Of a stretch of DNA of 22,802 nucleotides, positions 13,879 to 22,325 are shown one piece after another. Position 1 is the first letter of the stretch, and every line of letters starts with the position of its first letter. Both the position numbers and the translations under genes were made by a program. Below the pieces are notes generated by a model. That model was given only the letters and a program-made list of their open reading frames with translations. It had not been told where the DNA came from and did not search any database. Origin of the DNA: a virus; IMG/VR virus record IMGVR_UViG_3300035672_000005, positions 1-22,802 of that record, one strand, 5' to 3'.

Positions 13879-15582
13879 ATGGCGAATTCGTTCAACATCA
13901 CCATCACCGCCGTCGACAAGGCCACGGCCGTGGTCCGCTCAGTCAAGGCATCCTTCGGCAGTTTCATGCAGCCGATCACCCAGTTCCGCACCTCGATGAG
14001 CAAGCTGTCCAAGGAGGCGGGCCTCGACAAGGTCGGCAAGGGCTTGGCCAAGGTCTCCAAGTTCGCCGGCGACGCGTTCGGCGTGGTGCAGAAGCTGGTC
14101 GGGCCGATGGGCATCATGGCCGGCGGCGTCACCATCGCCGGCATCGCCGAGTTGGCGCAGAACTGGGCCAAGCTGGGCTTCAACATCACCCAGTCGTCCG
14201 CCAACCTCGGGATGACGACAACCCGGTTTCAGCAGATGGCCGGTGCTGCGAAGCTCTTCGGTGTCGACGGCGACGCCGCGACCGCCAGCCTGATGTCGCT
14301 GAACCAGACCGTCAACGATGCCCGCTGGGGCCGAAACCAGGGCGCGCTGGCGATGATGAACCAGCTGGGCCTCCGCTTCCGCTACACCAAGGATGGCGCG
14401 GTCGACACCAAGGCGATGCTGATGCAGCTATCGGCCGTCATGCAGCGGCTTGGGCCGCAGCAGCAGCAGATGGTCGCCCAGGCGTTCGGGGTCGAGGCCC
14501 TGTTGACTGAGCTCCGGGCCGGGCCCGCCGCCGTTCAAGACGCAATGGACCGGGCGCAGAGAAGCGCCCAGTCGCCAGAGCAGATCGCCACGGCGAAAAA
14601 GATGACGGACTCGCTGAACGATCTGTGGCTGAGCGTCTCCGGCGTCTGGAACAACATCGCCGGCCGCATCTTTCCGCAGCTGACGCAGATCACCAGCACG
14701 GTCTCCGACTTCATCGTCAAGAACCAGGACGACCTCGGCCGATGGGGCGCTTACTTGCTGAAGGCCCCGATCTTTCCGCTGCTGCTCTCCAACCGTGCCG
14801 CGGGCTGGGGCCAGGAGTTCCGCCAGGTCCTCGAGACCCAGTTTGCCGGCCTGGTGCCGTTCTTCAAGAAGCTCTGGGACAATATCCTGATCGTCTTCCG
14901 CAACGCCATCACCCAGGCGCAGCAGATGGCCGGCAACCTCGTCCCGCCAGGCCTGCAGGGCCTGGTCGGCCTGGGACGCAGCGGGCTGGCCGGCATGGCA
15001 GCGGGCGCCGGTGTTGGCGCTTCCGGTCCAGCCGCCAGGGCGCTCCCGGGCAATCTGGTGACCGTGAAGAGCCGCAATGGCGTCTCGTTCGCCGTCGATT
15101 CGCGCTACGCGCAGAACTTCCTCGGCTTCGTCAACGACCTCGAGGCGACGGGCTACGATGTCCGCAGCGTGATGGGATACCAGCCGCGGAATGTGGCCGG
15201 AACCAATGTGCCCTCCTACCACGCGCAAGGCGCGGCGATCGATGTCAACCCGACCCAGAACCCGGTCGGCTCGCTGGGCAATCTGCCGCCCAATGTGCGC
15301 GCCATCGCGCGCAAGTGGGGTCTGGGGTGGGGCGAGGACTGGCGGACCAAGAAAGACCCGATGCACTTCAGCATCGCGTCACAAGAGGGCGGCAGCGTGC
15401 CGCTGAGCCGCTACGGCGGCGGTCCAGGCGGGCGCCCCGCCATGGGCAGTGTCGGCGGCGAGGTCTCGGTCAACGTCACCGTGCAGCACAACGGCAGCCA
15501 CGCCACTGCAACCACGCGCGCCACCGGCAACGTTCGCGCCCATGGCCGGGTGGTGCGTAGCCTCAATGCGGTGCCGGCGTGA
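13879..15582 (+). CDS. Tape measure protein with embedded M15 peptidase domain
   Basis: This is a 567-residue protein. Residues 1-390 are helical with Ala/Gln/Met-rich segments (FNITITAVDKATAVVRSVKA at the start, then hydrophobic patches near GIMAGGVTIAGIAELAQ). This is usual for the rod that sets tail length. Residues about 395-505 form a zinc peptidase of the M15 (VanY / L-Ala-D-Glu) type, with a YHAQGAAIDVNP motif (His448, Asp455) and a DPMHFS motif (His496). The tail (about 520-567) is beta-rich (EVSVNVTVQHNGSHATATT) like other Mu-type tape measures. The peptidase would digest peptidoglycan during DNA entry. The ATG follows the chaperone stop by 3 nt. Confidence 0.9.
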   Translation: MANSFNITITAVDKATAVVRSVKASFGSFMQPITQFRTSMSKLSKEAGLDKVGKGLAKVSKFAGDAFGVVQKLVGPMGIMAGGVTIAGIAELAQNWAKLGFNITQSSANLGMTTTRFQQMAGAAKLFGVDGDAATASLMSLNQTVNDARWGRNQGALAMMNQLGLRFRYTKDGAVDTKAMLMQLSAVMQRLGPQQQQMVAQAFGVEALLTELRAGPAAVQDAMDRAQRSAQSPEQIATAKKMTDSLNDLWLSVSGVWNNIAGRIFPQLTQITSTVSDFIVKNQDDLGRWGAYLLKAPIFPLLLSNRAAGWGQEFRQVLETQFAGLVPFFKKLWDNILIVFRNAITQAQQMAGNLVPPGLQGLVGLGRSGLAGMAAGAGVGASGPAARALPGNLVTVKSRNGVSFAVDSRYAQNFLGFVNDLEATGYDVRSVMGYQPRNVAGTNVPSYHAQGAAIDVNPTQNPVGSLGNLPPNVRAIARKWGLGWGEDWRTKKDPMHFSIASQEGGSVPLSRYGGGPGGRPAMGSVGGEVSVNVTVQHNGSHATATTRATGNVRAHGRVVRSLNAVPA

Positions 15583-16934
15583 GTCGGGGCTCCGACTTCG
15601 TCCAGGCGCTGCGCCCGGCGTCCTTCCGCGGGGTGCCGTTCGGCGTCAGCGCCTCGCGCAAGGTGTTCGGGCGCAAGACGGCCGTGCACGACTACCCGTT
15701 CCGCGACGTGGTCTGGGTCGAGGATCTGGGCCGCAAGGGCCGCCAGATCACCCTCACCGGTTTCCTGGTGGCGAACTCGCTGATCTACGGCGGCGGCGAT
15801 GTCCTCGCCCAGCAGCTGGCGCTGATCGCCGCCGTCGAGACCGCCGGACCGGGCAAGCTGATCCACCCGACCCTGGGCGCCCTCAATGTGAGCGTCACCG
15901 GCGACTGCGCGATCAACGAGAGCCTGGAGGGCGGCGGCGTCCTCGAATTCGACCTCGTGGTCACTGAGGCCGGCGAGAAGATCTTCCCGAGCATCGTGAC
16001 GGCGACGCCACAGGCGGTAACGGCCGCCGCCGCGCTCGGTGACGCCGCCACCCAGGCGGACGCCGCCATCGTCATTCCGCCCCAGCTCTCTGTCGGCGCG
16101 CTGGCGCCGATCACGGCGAGCGCGTCGATCGCCCCGTGGCTGTCAGCCATCAGTGCGGCCGGCAGGGACGCCACCAACCTCTTCAGCCTAGGCGCCCAGC
16201 TTTCCGGTGACTTCGGGCGCTTCTTCAACGGCGGCAACGTCGGCGGCCTTAGCGCCGCCTTTGCCGTGTTGCTCGGCCCGACCTCAACAATCACCACCCT
16301 GGTCGGCCTCGCAGCGTCCGCGCAGGCAAACATCGCCCGGGCGGTGCTCACCGTGCAGGCGGTGGCGGCCAACCTCGGCCTCGGCAGCTCCAACAATACT
16401 CCGACCGACCTGGCGACCGCGACGCAAGCCGTCGTGGCGACGCTGCTTGCCAGCACCGCCGATCCGGCTGACGCGGTTCGTCTGCTATCCGGTCTAGCGC
16501 AATTAACCCCTTCGGCAGCGGCAAACGGCACCCCGCTCGGGTCCGCGATCGGCGACATCGTCCGCCGCGCGGCCGCGGTCGCCCTGGCGCGTGCCGGCTC
16601 GACCTATCAGCCGGCGTCCTACGACGACGCGAACGCCGTTCGCGCCACCATCACGGCCGCGCTCGACCACGAGATCGATGTCGCGGGCGACGCCGGCGAC
16701 GACGCCAGCTTCAACGCCCTGCGCGCGCTGCGGGTCGCCGTGGTGCAGGACCTCGCGGCCCGCGGCGCCAACCTGGCCCCGATCGTCACGGTCACATCCG
16801 CCGCGCCGCTGCCGGCCGTGGTGCTGGCCCAGCGGCTCTACCGCGACGCATCGCGCGCCGACCAGCTGATCACGGAGGCGGACTGCATCTCGCCGCTGTT
16901 CATGCCGACGTCGTTCAAGGCGCTGGCGGCCTGA
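15579..16934 (+). CDS. DNA circularization / baseplate protein (Mu gpN-like)
   Basis: The 451-residue protein starts with SDFVQALRPASFRGVPFGVS and continues with KTAVHDYPFRDVVWVEDLG, then ITLTGFLVAN. This is the N-terminal signature of the DNA circularization protein N family. Mu N is a tail/baseplate protein. The middle and C-terminal parts are Ala-rich and helical. Start is GTG at 15579, overlapping the tape measure stop. Gene order tape measure, N, P, gp45 is that of Mu. Confidence 0.92.
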   Translation: MSRGSDFVQALRPASFRGVPFGVSASRKVFGRKTAVHDYPFRDVVWVEDLGRKGRQITLTGFLVANSLIYGGGDVLAQQLALIAAVETAGPGKLIHPTLGALNVSVTGDCAINESLEGGGVLEFDLVVTEAGEKIFPSIVTATPQAVTAAAALGDAATQADAAIVIPPQLSVGALAPITASASIAPWLSAISAAGRDATNLFSLGAQLSGDFGRFFNGGNVGGLSAAFAVLLGPTSTITTLVGLAASAQANIARAVLTVQAVAANLGLGSSNNTPTDLATATQAVVATLLASTADPADAVRLLSGLAQLTPSAAANGTPLGSAIGDIVRRAAAVALARAGSTYQPASYDDANAVRATITAALDHEIDVAGDAGDDASFNALRALRVAVVQDLAARGANLAPIVTVTSAAPLPAVVLAQRLYRDASRADQLITEADCISPLFMPTSFKALAA

Positions 16935-16937
16935 TCT

Positions 16938-18083
16938 GTGGCCGATGACCTCACCCTCAAGGTCGCCGGCGCGGCGATCTCCGGCTGGACTGAGCTGCGG
17001 GTGACGCGTGGCATTGAACGCTGCCCGTCCACCTTCGACATCTCGATGACCGAGCTCTTCCCCGGCAACGCCGCGCAGTTCGTCATCGAGCCCGGCGCGC
17101 CCTGCCAGGTGCTGCTCGGCGGGGATCTGGTGGTCACCGGCTATGTCGACGCCATCGCGCCGACCCTGACCGGCGGCCAGCACATCCTGCGCGTCACCGG
17201 CCGCGGCAAATGTGAAGACCTGGTCGACTGCGCCGCCGAGTGGGCGGGCGGCCAGATCAGCGGAACCTCGGCGCTCGACATCGCCACCAAGCTCGCCCAA
17301 CCCTACGGCATCACCGTCACCGGGATCGGGAGCGTCGGCGGCTCGATCGGCGCGGTCGCCGGCGCCGGGGTTGGCGACGGCGGGGCAAGTGTCGGCACGG
17401 CGCTGGCGATCATCCCGCAGTTCAACCTGATGATCGGCGAAACCGCCTACGACATCATCGAGCGCGTCTGCCGCGCCTCGCAGCTGCTGTGTTTCGAAGA
17501 CGCCAAGGGCAACCTGGTGCTCGCCCAGGCCGGTGGCCAGACCCATGCCAGCGGGGTCGCTCAAGGCCAGAACCTTCAGGAAGGCCACGCCGAGTATTCG
17601 CTGGCCGAGCGGTACTCCGAATATGACTGCTGGCTGCAGAGCATGGAGACGCTCGGCGACCTCGGGAACAACGACAACATCGTCTCCACAGCCCGGGACC
17701 CCGGCGTCACCCGCAATCGCAAGCATTTCATCATCTGCGACGGCGGCGGCCAGGGGCTGGCCCTGGCGCAGGCGCGGGTGAACTGGGAAATGAACCGGCG
17801 CATCGGCCGCGGCACCCAGCTCACTGTGACCGTCGATTCCTGGCGCGACACCGCCAGCGTGCTCTGGTCGCCCAACAACGTCATCCCGGTCGACGCACCG
17901 GCGCTGAAAAGCAACCGCGCCAGCGCCTGGCTGATCGGCGAGGTCAGCTACTTCCGCGATGAGCGTGGCACCCACGCCGAGCTGCACCTGATGCCACCGC
18001 AGGCATTCCAGCCTGAGCCCTTCCTGGTACAGCCGACCTTCCCGGACCTGACGCCCACGGTCGGCGGCCAGGTCGGCTTCTGA
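16938..18083 (+). CDS. Baseplate hub protein (Mu gpP-like, late control D type)
   Basis: The 381-residue protein has a start (LTLKVAGAAISGWTELRVTR), the following GIERCPSTFDISMTE and YVDAIAPTLTGGQHILRVTG. This is the typical beta-rich hub domain pattern, as in Mu P and T4 gp27-like proteins. It would form the trimeric central hub that holds the spike. The start is GTG at 16938, 3 nt after the gpN stop. The stop overlaps the spike gene start (TGATG). Length matches Mu P (379 aa). Confidence 0.92.
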   Translation: MADDLTLKVAGAAISGWTELRVTRGIERCPSTFDISMTELFPGNAAQFVIEPGAPCQVLLGGDLVVTGYVDAIAPTLTGGQHILRVTGRGKCEDLVDCAAEWAGGQISGTSALDIATKLAQPYGITVTGIGSVGGSIGAVAGAGVGDGGASVGTALAIIPQFNLMIGETAYDIIERVCRASQLLCFEDAKGNLVLAQAGGQTHASGVAQGQNLQEGHAEYSLAERYSEYDCWLQSMETLGDLGNNDNIVSTARDPGVTRNRKHFIICDGGGQGLALAQARVNWEMNRRIGRGTQLTVTVDSWRDTASVLWSPNNVIPVDAPALKSNRASAWLIGEVSYFRDERGTHAELHLMPPQAFQPEPFLVQPTFPDLTPTVGGQVGF

Positions 18084-18679
18084 TGGACCAGGTCCTAGCT
18101 CGCCTCTACCGGCGGCTGATGATGACCGTCGGCCGCGGGCGCGTGACCACGGTCGACGACAGCGGCTCGGTGCAGCTGCACCAGGTCGACCTGGGGCTGA
18201 TGTCTTCCAATGGCGCGCCGATGCTGGTCCGCGACAAGACGCCGGCCCTGGGCCTTTTCGGCCATGCATCCTCGCCGCCCCTGGGCGCCGACGTCGTCGT
18301 GCTGGCGCTGGGCGGCGACCAGAACAAGCTGGTGGTGATCGGCCACGGCCACCAGGCCTCGCGCCTCAAGAACCTCGAGACGGGCGACGCCGCCCTCTAC
18401 GACGTCCGCGGCGCCTATTTCTGGATGACCGCCTCCGGCCCCGTGATCGACGCAGCCGGCGGGGCGGTGACGGTGCGGAACGCCAGCAGCGTCACGGTGA
18501 CCGCAAGCGGCGCGATCACCTTCAACCCTGGTGCGCCCGGCGTTGTCATCAACGGCAACCTCGCCGTCAGCGGCGATGTCAGCCTGGGCGGGACTGCCGG
18601 GCAAGCGGTGGCGCGGGTTGGCGACGCGGTGGCGGGGGGGGTTATCACGAGCGGCGCGGCGAAGGTGAAGGCGGTATGA
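18083..18679 (+). CDS. Baseplate spike protein (Mu gp45-like)
   Basis: The 198-residue protein has an N-terminal OB-fold part (about 14-90; VGRGRVTTVDDSGSVQLHQV, and NKLVVIGHGHQASRL). A repetitive beta-helix part follows (GGAVTVRNASSVTVTASGAI and so on), as in the membrane-piercing spike of Mu and P2. The last part (ARVGDAVAGGVITSGAAKV, from residue about 176) resembles a shortened PAAR tip motif without the usual His/Cys ligands. The gene has a run of eight G at 18634-18641, and its stop overlaps the gp46 start (ATGA). Confidence 0.92.
   Translation: MDQVLARLYRRLMMTVGRGRVTTVDDSGSVQLHQVDLGLMSSNGAPMLVRDKTPALGLFGHASSPPLGADVVVLALGGDQNKLVVIGHGHQASRLKNLETGDAALYDVRGAYFWMTASGPVIDAAGGAVTVRNASSVTVTASGAITFNPGAPGVVINGNLAVSGDVSLGGTAGQAVARVGDAVAGGVITSGAAKVKAV
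18634..18641 (+). repeat. G8 homopolymer in the spike gene
   Basis: Eight G residues in a row encode part of AGGV near the spike C-terminus (codons GCG GGG GGG GTT). This is a classic slippage tract for polymerase and ribosome. After a -1 ribosomal shift (or a one-G insertion) the frame is open through the gp46 start at 18676. A one-G loss would stop after a few residues. Confidence 0.6.
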
Positions 18680-19230
18680 CCGACATCACCACCTTCTGGG
18701 ATTTCGCAGGCGCGCGCGGAGACTGGGCGCTGGCGACGCCTGGGGCGCTGAACCCCGTGGCGATCGCCACGGAGGGCGATCCGGACTTCCTCGATACCGA
18801 AGGTGGCCTTGAGATCGATATCGACGGCCAGGCCGGTCCGACCAATGTCGATCTTGTCACCGGACTGGATCTCGAGACGGCGGTGCTGATCAGTCTCTTC
18901 ACCGACCGGAGCGCCAATCCCGACGACGTCATCCCTGATGCCACCAACGATCCGCGCGGCTGGTGGGGCGATTCCGGCGAAACCCGGCCGATCGGCTCGC
19001 GGCTGTGGTTGCTGCAGCGGGCCAAGAGGACACCACAAACCCTCGGCCTGGCGCAGGACGCGATCACCGAGGCGCTGCAGTGGCTGGTGGGCGACGGGAT
19101 CGCCGCCACCGTGGATGTCGTCACGAGCTGGATCGGAGTCAGCGGCCTGGGAGCTCAGATCAGCATCTGGCAGCCGGCCGGGCCGCCCGCCTCGTTCAAC
19201 TACTCCTGGGTGTGGGGAGGACTTGGCTAG
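18676..19230 (+). CDS. Baseplate protein (Mu gp46-like)
   Basis: The 184-residue protein has the GP46 family core LDLETAVLISLFTDRSANPD, then RGWWGDSG and IGSRLWLLQRAKRTPQT, then EALQWLVGDGIAATVDV. It is related in position to T4 gp25-type wedge proteins, which link sheath to baseplate. The stop is directly followed by the next ATG. The start overlaps the spike stop, so translation is probably coupled. Confidence 0.93.
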   Translation: MTDITTFWDFAGARGDWALATPGALNPVAIATEGDPDFLDTEGGLEIDIDGQAGPTNVDLVTGLDLETAVLISLFTDRSANPDDVIPDATNDPRGWWGDSGETRPIGSRLWLLQRAKRTPQTLGLAQDAITEALQWLVGDGIAATVDVVTSWIGVSGLGAQISIWQPAGPPASFNYSWVWGGLG

Positions 19231-20412
19231 ATGCCGTTCCAACGCCCCACGCTCACGCAACTCAAAGCGCAGGCCGCCGCCGACATCGCCACGGCCGTGC
19301 CGGGCGCCGACGCGCTGCTACGCTTCAGCAACTTCGGTATCCTGGGGAAGATCCTCGCCGCTCTAGTCAATGGCCTCTACGGCTACCTCGATTGGATTGC
19401 CCAGCAGGCCGTGCCGTTCACGGCCACCGACCCAACCTATGTCCAGGGCTGGGCGGCGCTGAAGAATATCTTCATCAAGCCCGCCGTGGCCGCTGGCGTC
19501 GCCGCGCCGCTCACGGTCCGGTTCTCCGGCGCCAACGGCACCCCGCTGCCGAACCTGTGGCCGCTCGTGCGCAGCGATGGCGTCGCCTACACCGTAACGG
19601 GCGCTGGCGTGGTCGCCATGGACGCCGTCACCGTGCCCGCGGCCTGCAACGTCGCCGGCTCGAGCGGCACCGTGCTGGTCGGCCAGACCATCAGCCTCGC
19701 GACGCAGATCGCCGGCATCAACTCCACCGGCGTCGTGGTCACCGCCGGCTCGGCTGGCGCGGATGTCGAGACCGATGCGGCGCTGCGCGAACGCATGCTG
19801 CAGGCCTACCAGAACCCGCCGCAAGGCGGCGATGCTGCCGACTACGTCACCTGGGCCCTGGACGTGCCGGGCGTCACCCGCGCCTGGACCGTGCCCCTCG
19901 AGGGCGGCCCTGGCACCGTCACCGTCTACTTCATGATGGACGTGGCCGAGGCGGCATTCGCCGGTTTCCCACAAGGAACTAGCGGCGTCGCCACCAACGA
20001 GACGCGTGCGGCGCCCGCCACTGGCGACCAGCTTGCCGTTGCCAACGCGGTCTATCCACGGCGGCCAGTAACGGCCCTGGTCACCGCCAAGGCGCCCGGT
20101 CAGAACACCATCGCCCTGACCATCAATGGCCTGGCGGGCGCCGGCGCCGCCCTGCAGGCGGCCGTGGCCGCGACCATCACCGGCGTCCTCATGACCCTGG
20201 GCGCGCCAGGTGGCGCGGTAGACGGCCAGGGCGCGGCCATCGGCCCGGTGGACATGAGCTACATCCAGGCCGCAATCGGGGCCGTGGCGGGCACGGCCGG
20301 CTTCGTCGTCACGGCGGTGAGCTGCTCACACGGCTCGGTCTCGCCCACCAACGGCAACATCACCTCCAACGCCGGCTACCTGCCGGTGCTGGGCGCGATC
20401 ACCTGGTCGTAG
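19231..20412 (+). CDS. Baseplate wedge protein (Mu gp47-like, gpJ family)
   Basis: The 393-residue protein fits the baseplate J-like family. The N-terminal part FQRPTLTQLKAQAAADIATA and the segments ALVNGLYGYLDWIAQQAVPF, EGWAALKN-like (VQGWAALKNIFIKP) and ADVETDAALRERMLQAYQNP are family signatures. PPQGGDAADYVTWALDVPGV follows at once. The C-terminal half is beta-rich. It starts with no gap after the gp46 stop. Length is near Mu gp47 (about 360 aa). Confidence 0.94.
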   Translation: MPFQRPTLTQLKAQAAADIATAVPGADALLRFSNFGILGKILAALVNGLYGYLDWIAQQAVPFTATDPTYVQGWAALKNIFIKPAVAAGVAAPLTVRFSGANGTPLPNLWPLVRSDGVAYTVTGAGVVAMDAVTVPAACNVAGSSGTVLVGQTISLATQIAGINSTGVVVTAGSAGADVETDAALRERMLQAYQNPPQGGDAADYVTWALDVPGVTRAWTVPLEGGPGTVTVYFMMDVAEAAFAGFPQGTSGVATNETRAAPATGDQLAVANAVYPRRPVTALVTAKAPGQNTIALTINGLAGAGAALQAAVAATITGVLMTLGAPGGAVDGQGAAIGPVDMSYIQAAIGAVAGTAGFVVTAVSCSHGSVSPTNGNITSNAGYLPVLGAITWS

Positions 20413-20415
20413 CAG

Positions 20416-20976
20416 ATGGCCGGGCGCTTCCAGGTCTCCGACTATCTCGGCGCGATCCAGGCGCTGCTGCCCCGCGGCCGCGCCTGGCCGCGCGACGCCG
20501 ATGCGGTGCAGACTAAAGTGCTCGGTGGCCTGGCCGCCACCCCGGCGCGCCTCGACGAGGCCGCGATCCAGCTGCTGGTCGACATCTTCCCGGCCACCAC
20601 GGTAGCGCTGCTACCGGAGTGGGAGGCCACCCTCGGCCTGCCCGATCCCTGCGCCGGGCCGGAACCGACGATCGCCCTGCGCCAAGCCCAAGTGCTCGCC
20701 CGCTTCCTCGGTTTCGGCGGCCAGAGCGTGCCGTTCTTCATCGCCTTCGCCGCGGCACTGGGCTTCGCCATCACTATCCAGGAGTACGCGGGCTCCACGG
20801 CGCTGGCGAACACCTGGCAGGTCACCGTTCCGGGCAGTGGCGCGTCCTACTTCACGGCGGACGGCAGCTATTCGGAAGACCCAGTTGACGCCGTCACCAG
20901 CGACGCCGCGGTTCTGCAGTGTGAGTTCGAACGGCTGAAGCCGGCGCACACCCAGCTCAACTGGAATTTCACCTAG
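20416..20976 (+). CDS. Tail protein (Mu gp48-like, DUF2313/YmfQ)
   Basis: The 186-residue protein has YLGAIQALLPRGRAWPRDAD near its start, the family hallmark, and PEWEATLGLPDPC in the middle. The C-terminal end has CEFERLKPAHTQLNWNFT, again typical. It would connect the baseplate wedge to tail fibres. It starts 3 nt after the gp47 stop. Confidence 0.93.
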   Translation: MAGRFQVSDYLGAIQALLPRGRAWPRDADAVQTKVLGGLAATPARLDEAAIQLLVDIFPATTVALLPEWEATLGLPDPCAGPEPTIALRQAQVLARFLGFGGQSVPFFIAFAAALGFAITIQEYAGSTALANTWQVTVPGSGASYFTADGSYSEDPVDAVTSDAAVLQCEFERLKPAHTQLNWNFT

Positions 20977-20985
20977 GAGAGCGGC

Positions 20986-21915
20986 TTGCAGCGTATCGCC
21001 AACGGCACCCAGCTCGCCGCCGCTCCAGCCGCGGACGGGCCATCCGGCACGCCCGGCTATTTCGGCCGCACGTCGGACGGCGCCCCGGCGCCGACCCGTG
21101 TGGGGCGCGACTGGCTGAACAGCGTTCAGGAGGAGCTCTGCAGCGTCATCGCCGCCGCGGCGATCTCGCTGAACGCCGGCGTCTACAACCAGCTCCTCAG
21201 CGCCATCCAGTCCCTGATCGCCTCCGGGACCTCGGCCTTCCTCAGCGACACCGGCACGGCCAACACCTACGTGCTGACGCCGGCGCCGGTCCTGGGCGCC
21301 TATTCGGCCGGCTACACGGCCGTGTTCAAGGCGGCCCACGCCAACACCGGCACCTCTACCGTCAACGTCTCGGCCCTGGGGGCCAAGGCCATCGTTCACC
21401 GCGACGGCACCGCCCTGCAGGCCGGCGACATCCCTGCCGGCTCGGCCTGCCGCGTCGTCTACGACGGGGCGGAGTTCCAGCTCGAGGATGCGATCCCGAC
21501 GCTGGCCACCACGACACTCGAAGGCCTGGTGCAATTGGCCACGGACGCCCAGGCTGAGGCCAGGTCGGCCACCAACGTGGCGCTGACGCCCTCGAACCTG
21601 GCGGCGCTCTACGCCGCCAGCCTGGCCAACCCGGGCTACGAGAAGAACGCCAGCGGAATCATCCGCCAATGGGGCGAGATCTCGATCAGCTTCAACACCG
21701 GGCCGGTGACCGTGTCGCTGCCGATCGCTTTCCCCAACGGGGCGCTCAATGCACTGGCCGTCATCCAGGCAACCAGCCTGGCCACAGACTTCACGGCGGG
21801 CATCGTGCAGGTCGTCGCCATCACCACGACGACGATCGAGCTCTTCATCTCGCCGGCCACGTCGAACGCCCACAGCACCGTCTTCACCGTCCTATGGGAG
21901 GCCGCCGGGTGGTAA
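20986..21915 (+). CDS. Tail fibre protein
   Basis: The 309-residue protein has an N-terminal baseplate-binding part (GTPGYFGRTSDGAPAPTRVG, then DWLNSVQEELCSVIAAAAIS). A repetitive middle follows (NTYVLTPAPVLGAYSAGYTA, then NTGTSTVNVSALGAKAI). A short coiled or trimer part (LEGLVQLATDAQAEARSATN) precedes a C-terminal receptor domain that begins NPGYEKNASGIIRQWGEISI. Such C-terminal domains occur in Mu/P2-type fibres. The start is TTG at 20986, chosen because AGGAGAG at 20975-20981 precedes it closely. It is a short fibre. Confidence 0.88.
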   Translation: MQRIANGTQLAAAPAADGPSGTPGYFGRTSDGAPAPTRVGRDWLNSVQEELCSVIAAAAISLNAGVYNQLLSAIQSLIASGTSAFLSDTGTANTYVLTPAPVLGAYSAGYTAVFKAAHANTGTSTVNVSALGAKAIVHRDGTALQAGDIPAGSACRVVYDGAEFQLEDAIPTLATTTLEGLVQLATDAQAEARSATNVALTPSNLAALYAASLANPGYEKNASGIIRQWGEISISFNTGPVTVSLPIAFPNGALNALAVIQATSLATDFTAGIVQVVAITTTTIELFISPATSNAHSTVFTVLWEAAGW

Positions 21916-22313
21916 AGCGCCAAAAAGCTCCGAAGGCCGTTGCTGCTCCGCTGCCCGCGGCCGAGCCCCCGCCTTACGTCTGGTCGCCTTCGACGCGCGG
22001 GTTTTATCACCCGGACATCCACGGCGCGGCGATTCCGGCCGATGCCCTGCCGGTGACCGAAGACGAGCGTCGCGCGCTGCTGGCCGGTCAGTCCAAGGGC
22101 CATGAAATCGCGGCCGGCCCGAAAGGCCGCCCGGTGCTGCGCGACCGCGATCCCTTTCAGCCGCCCCTGCACATGCGCCGACGCGAGGCCTACGGGGAGA
22201 TTCAGGACCAGCTGCTGATGCTCGCGGGGGACCTGAAGCGCGCCGGCATCGACAGCGATCTGGTGCGCCACTTCGATCGGGTGCATGCCGCGCATCCCAA
22301 GTCGGCGTCCTGA
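21909..22313 (+). CDS. Tail fibre assembly-like protein
   Basis: The 134-residue protein starts from GTG at 21909 with GGGAGG (21896-21901) just upstream, overlapping the fibre stop. It has WSPSTRGFYHPDIHGAAIPA, then LPVTEDERRALLAGQSKGHE, then GPKGRPVLRDRDP. This is the pattern of Tfa-type assembly chaperones, with the IHG-x-x-IP and LL-x-GQS-x-G blocks. The C-terminal part is helical and charged (MRRREAYGEIQDQLLMLAGD). It should fold or trimerise the fibre made by the upstream gene. Confidence 0.75.
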   Translation: MVKRQKAPKAVAAPLPAAEPPPYVWSPSTRGFYHPDIHGAAIPADALPVTEDERRALLAGQSKGHEIAAGPKGRPVLRDRDPFQPPLHMRRREAYGEIQDQLLMLAGDLKRAGIDSDLVRHFDRVHAAHPKSAS

Positions 22314-22325
22314 AGGGCCCTGAGG

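Noticed and set aside
16503-18269. A long open frame (588 codons) on the minus strand opposite gpN, gpP and the spike gene
   Set aside because: Same cause: it covers several confident plus-strand genes and shows biased composition without domains.
10656-20976. A tailocin or type VI-like contractile injection system
   Set aside because: Complete packaging, portal, protease and capsid genes lie directly upstream in the same operon, so a full phage is the simpler reading.
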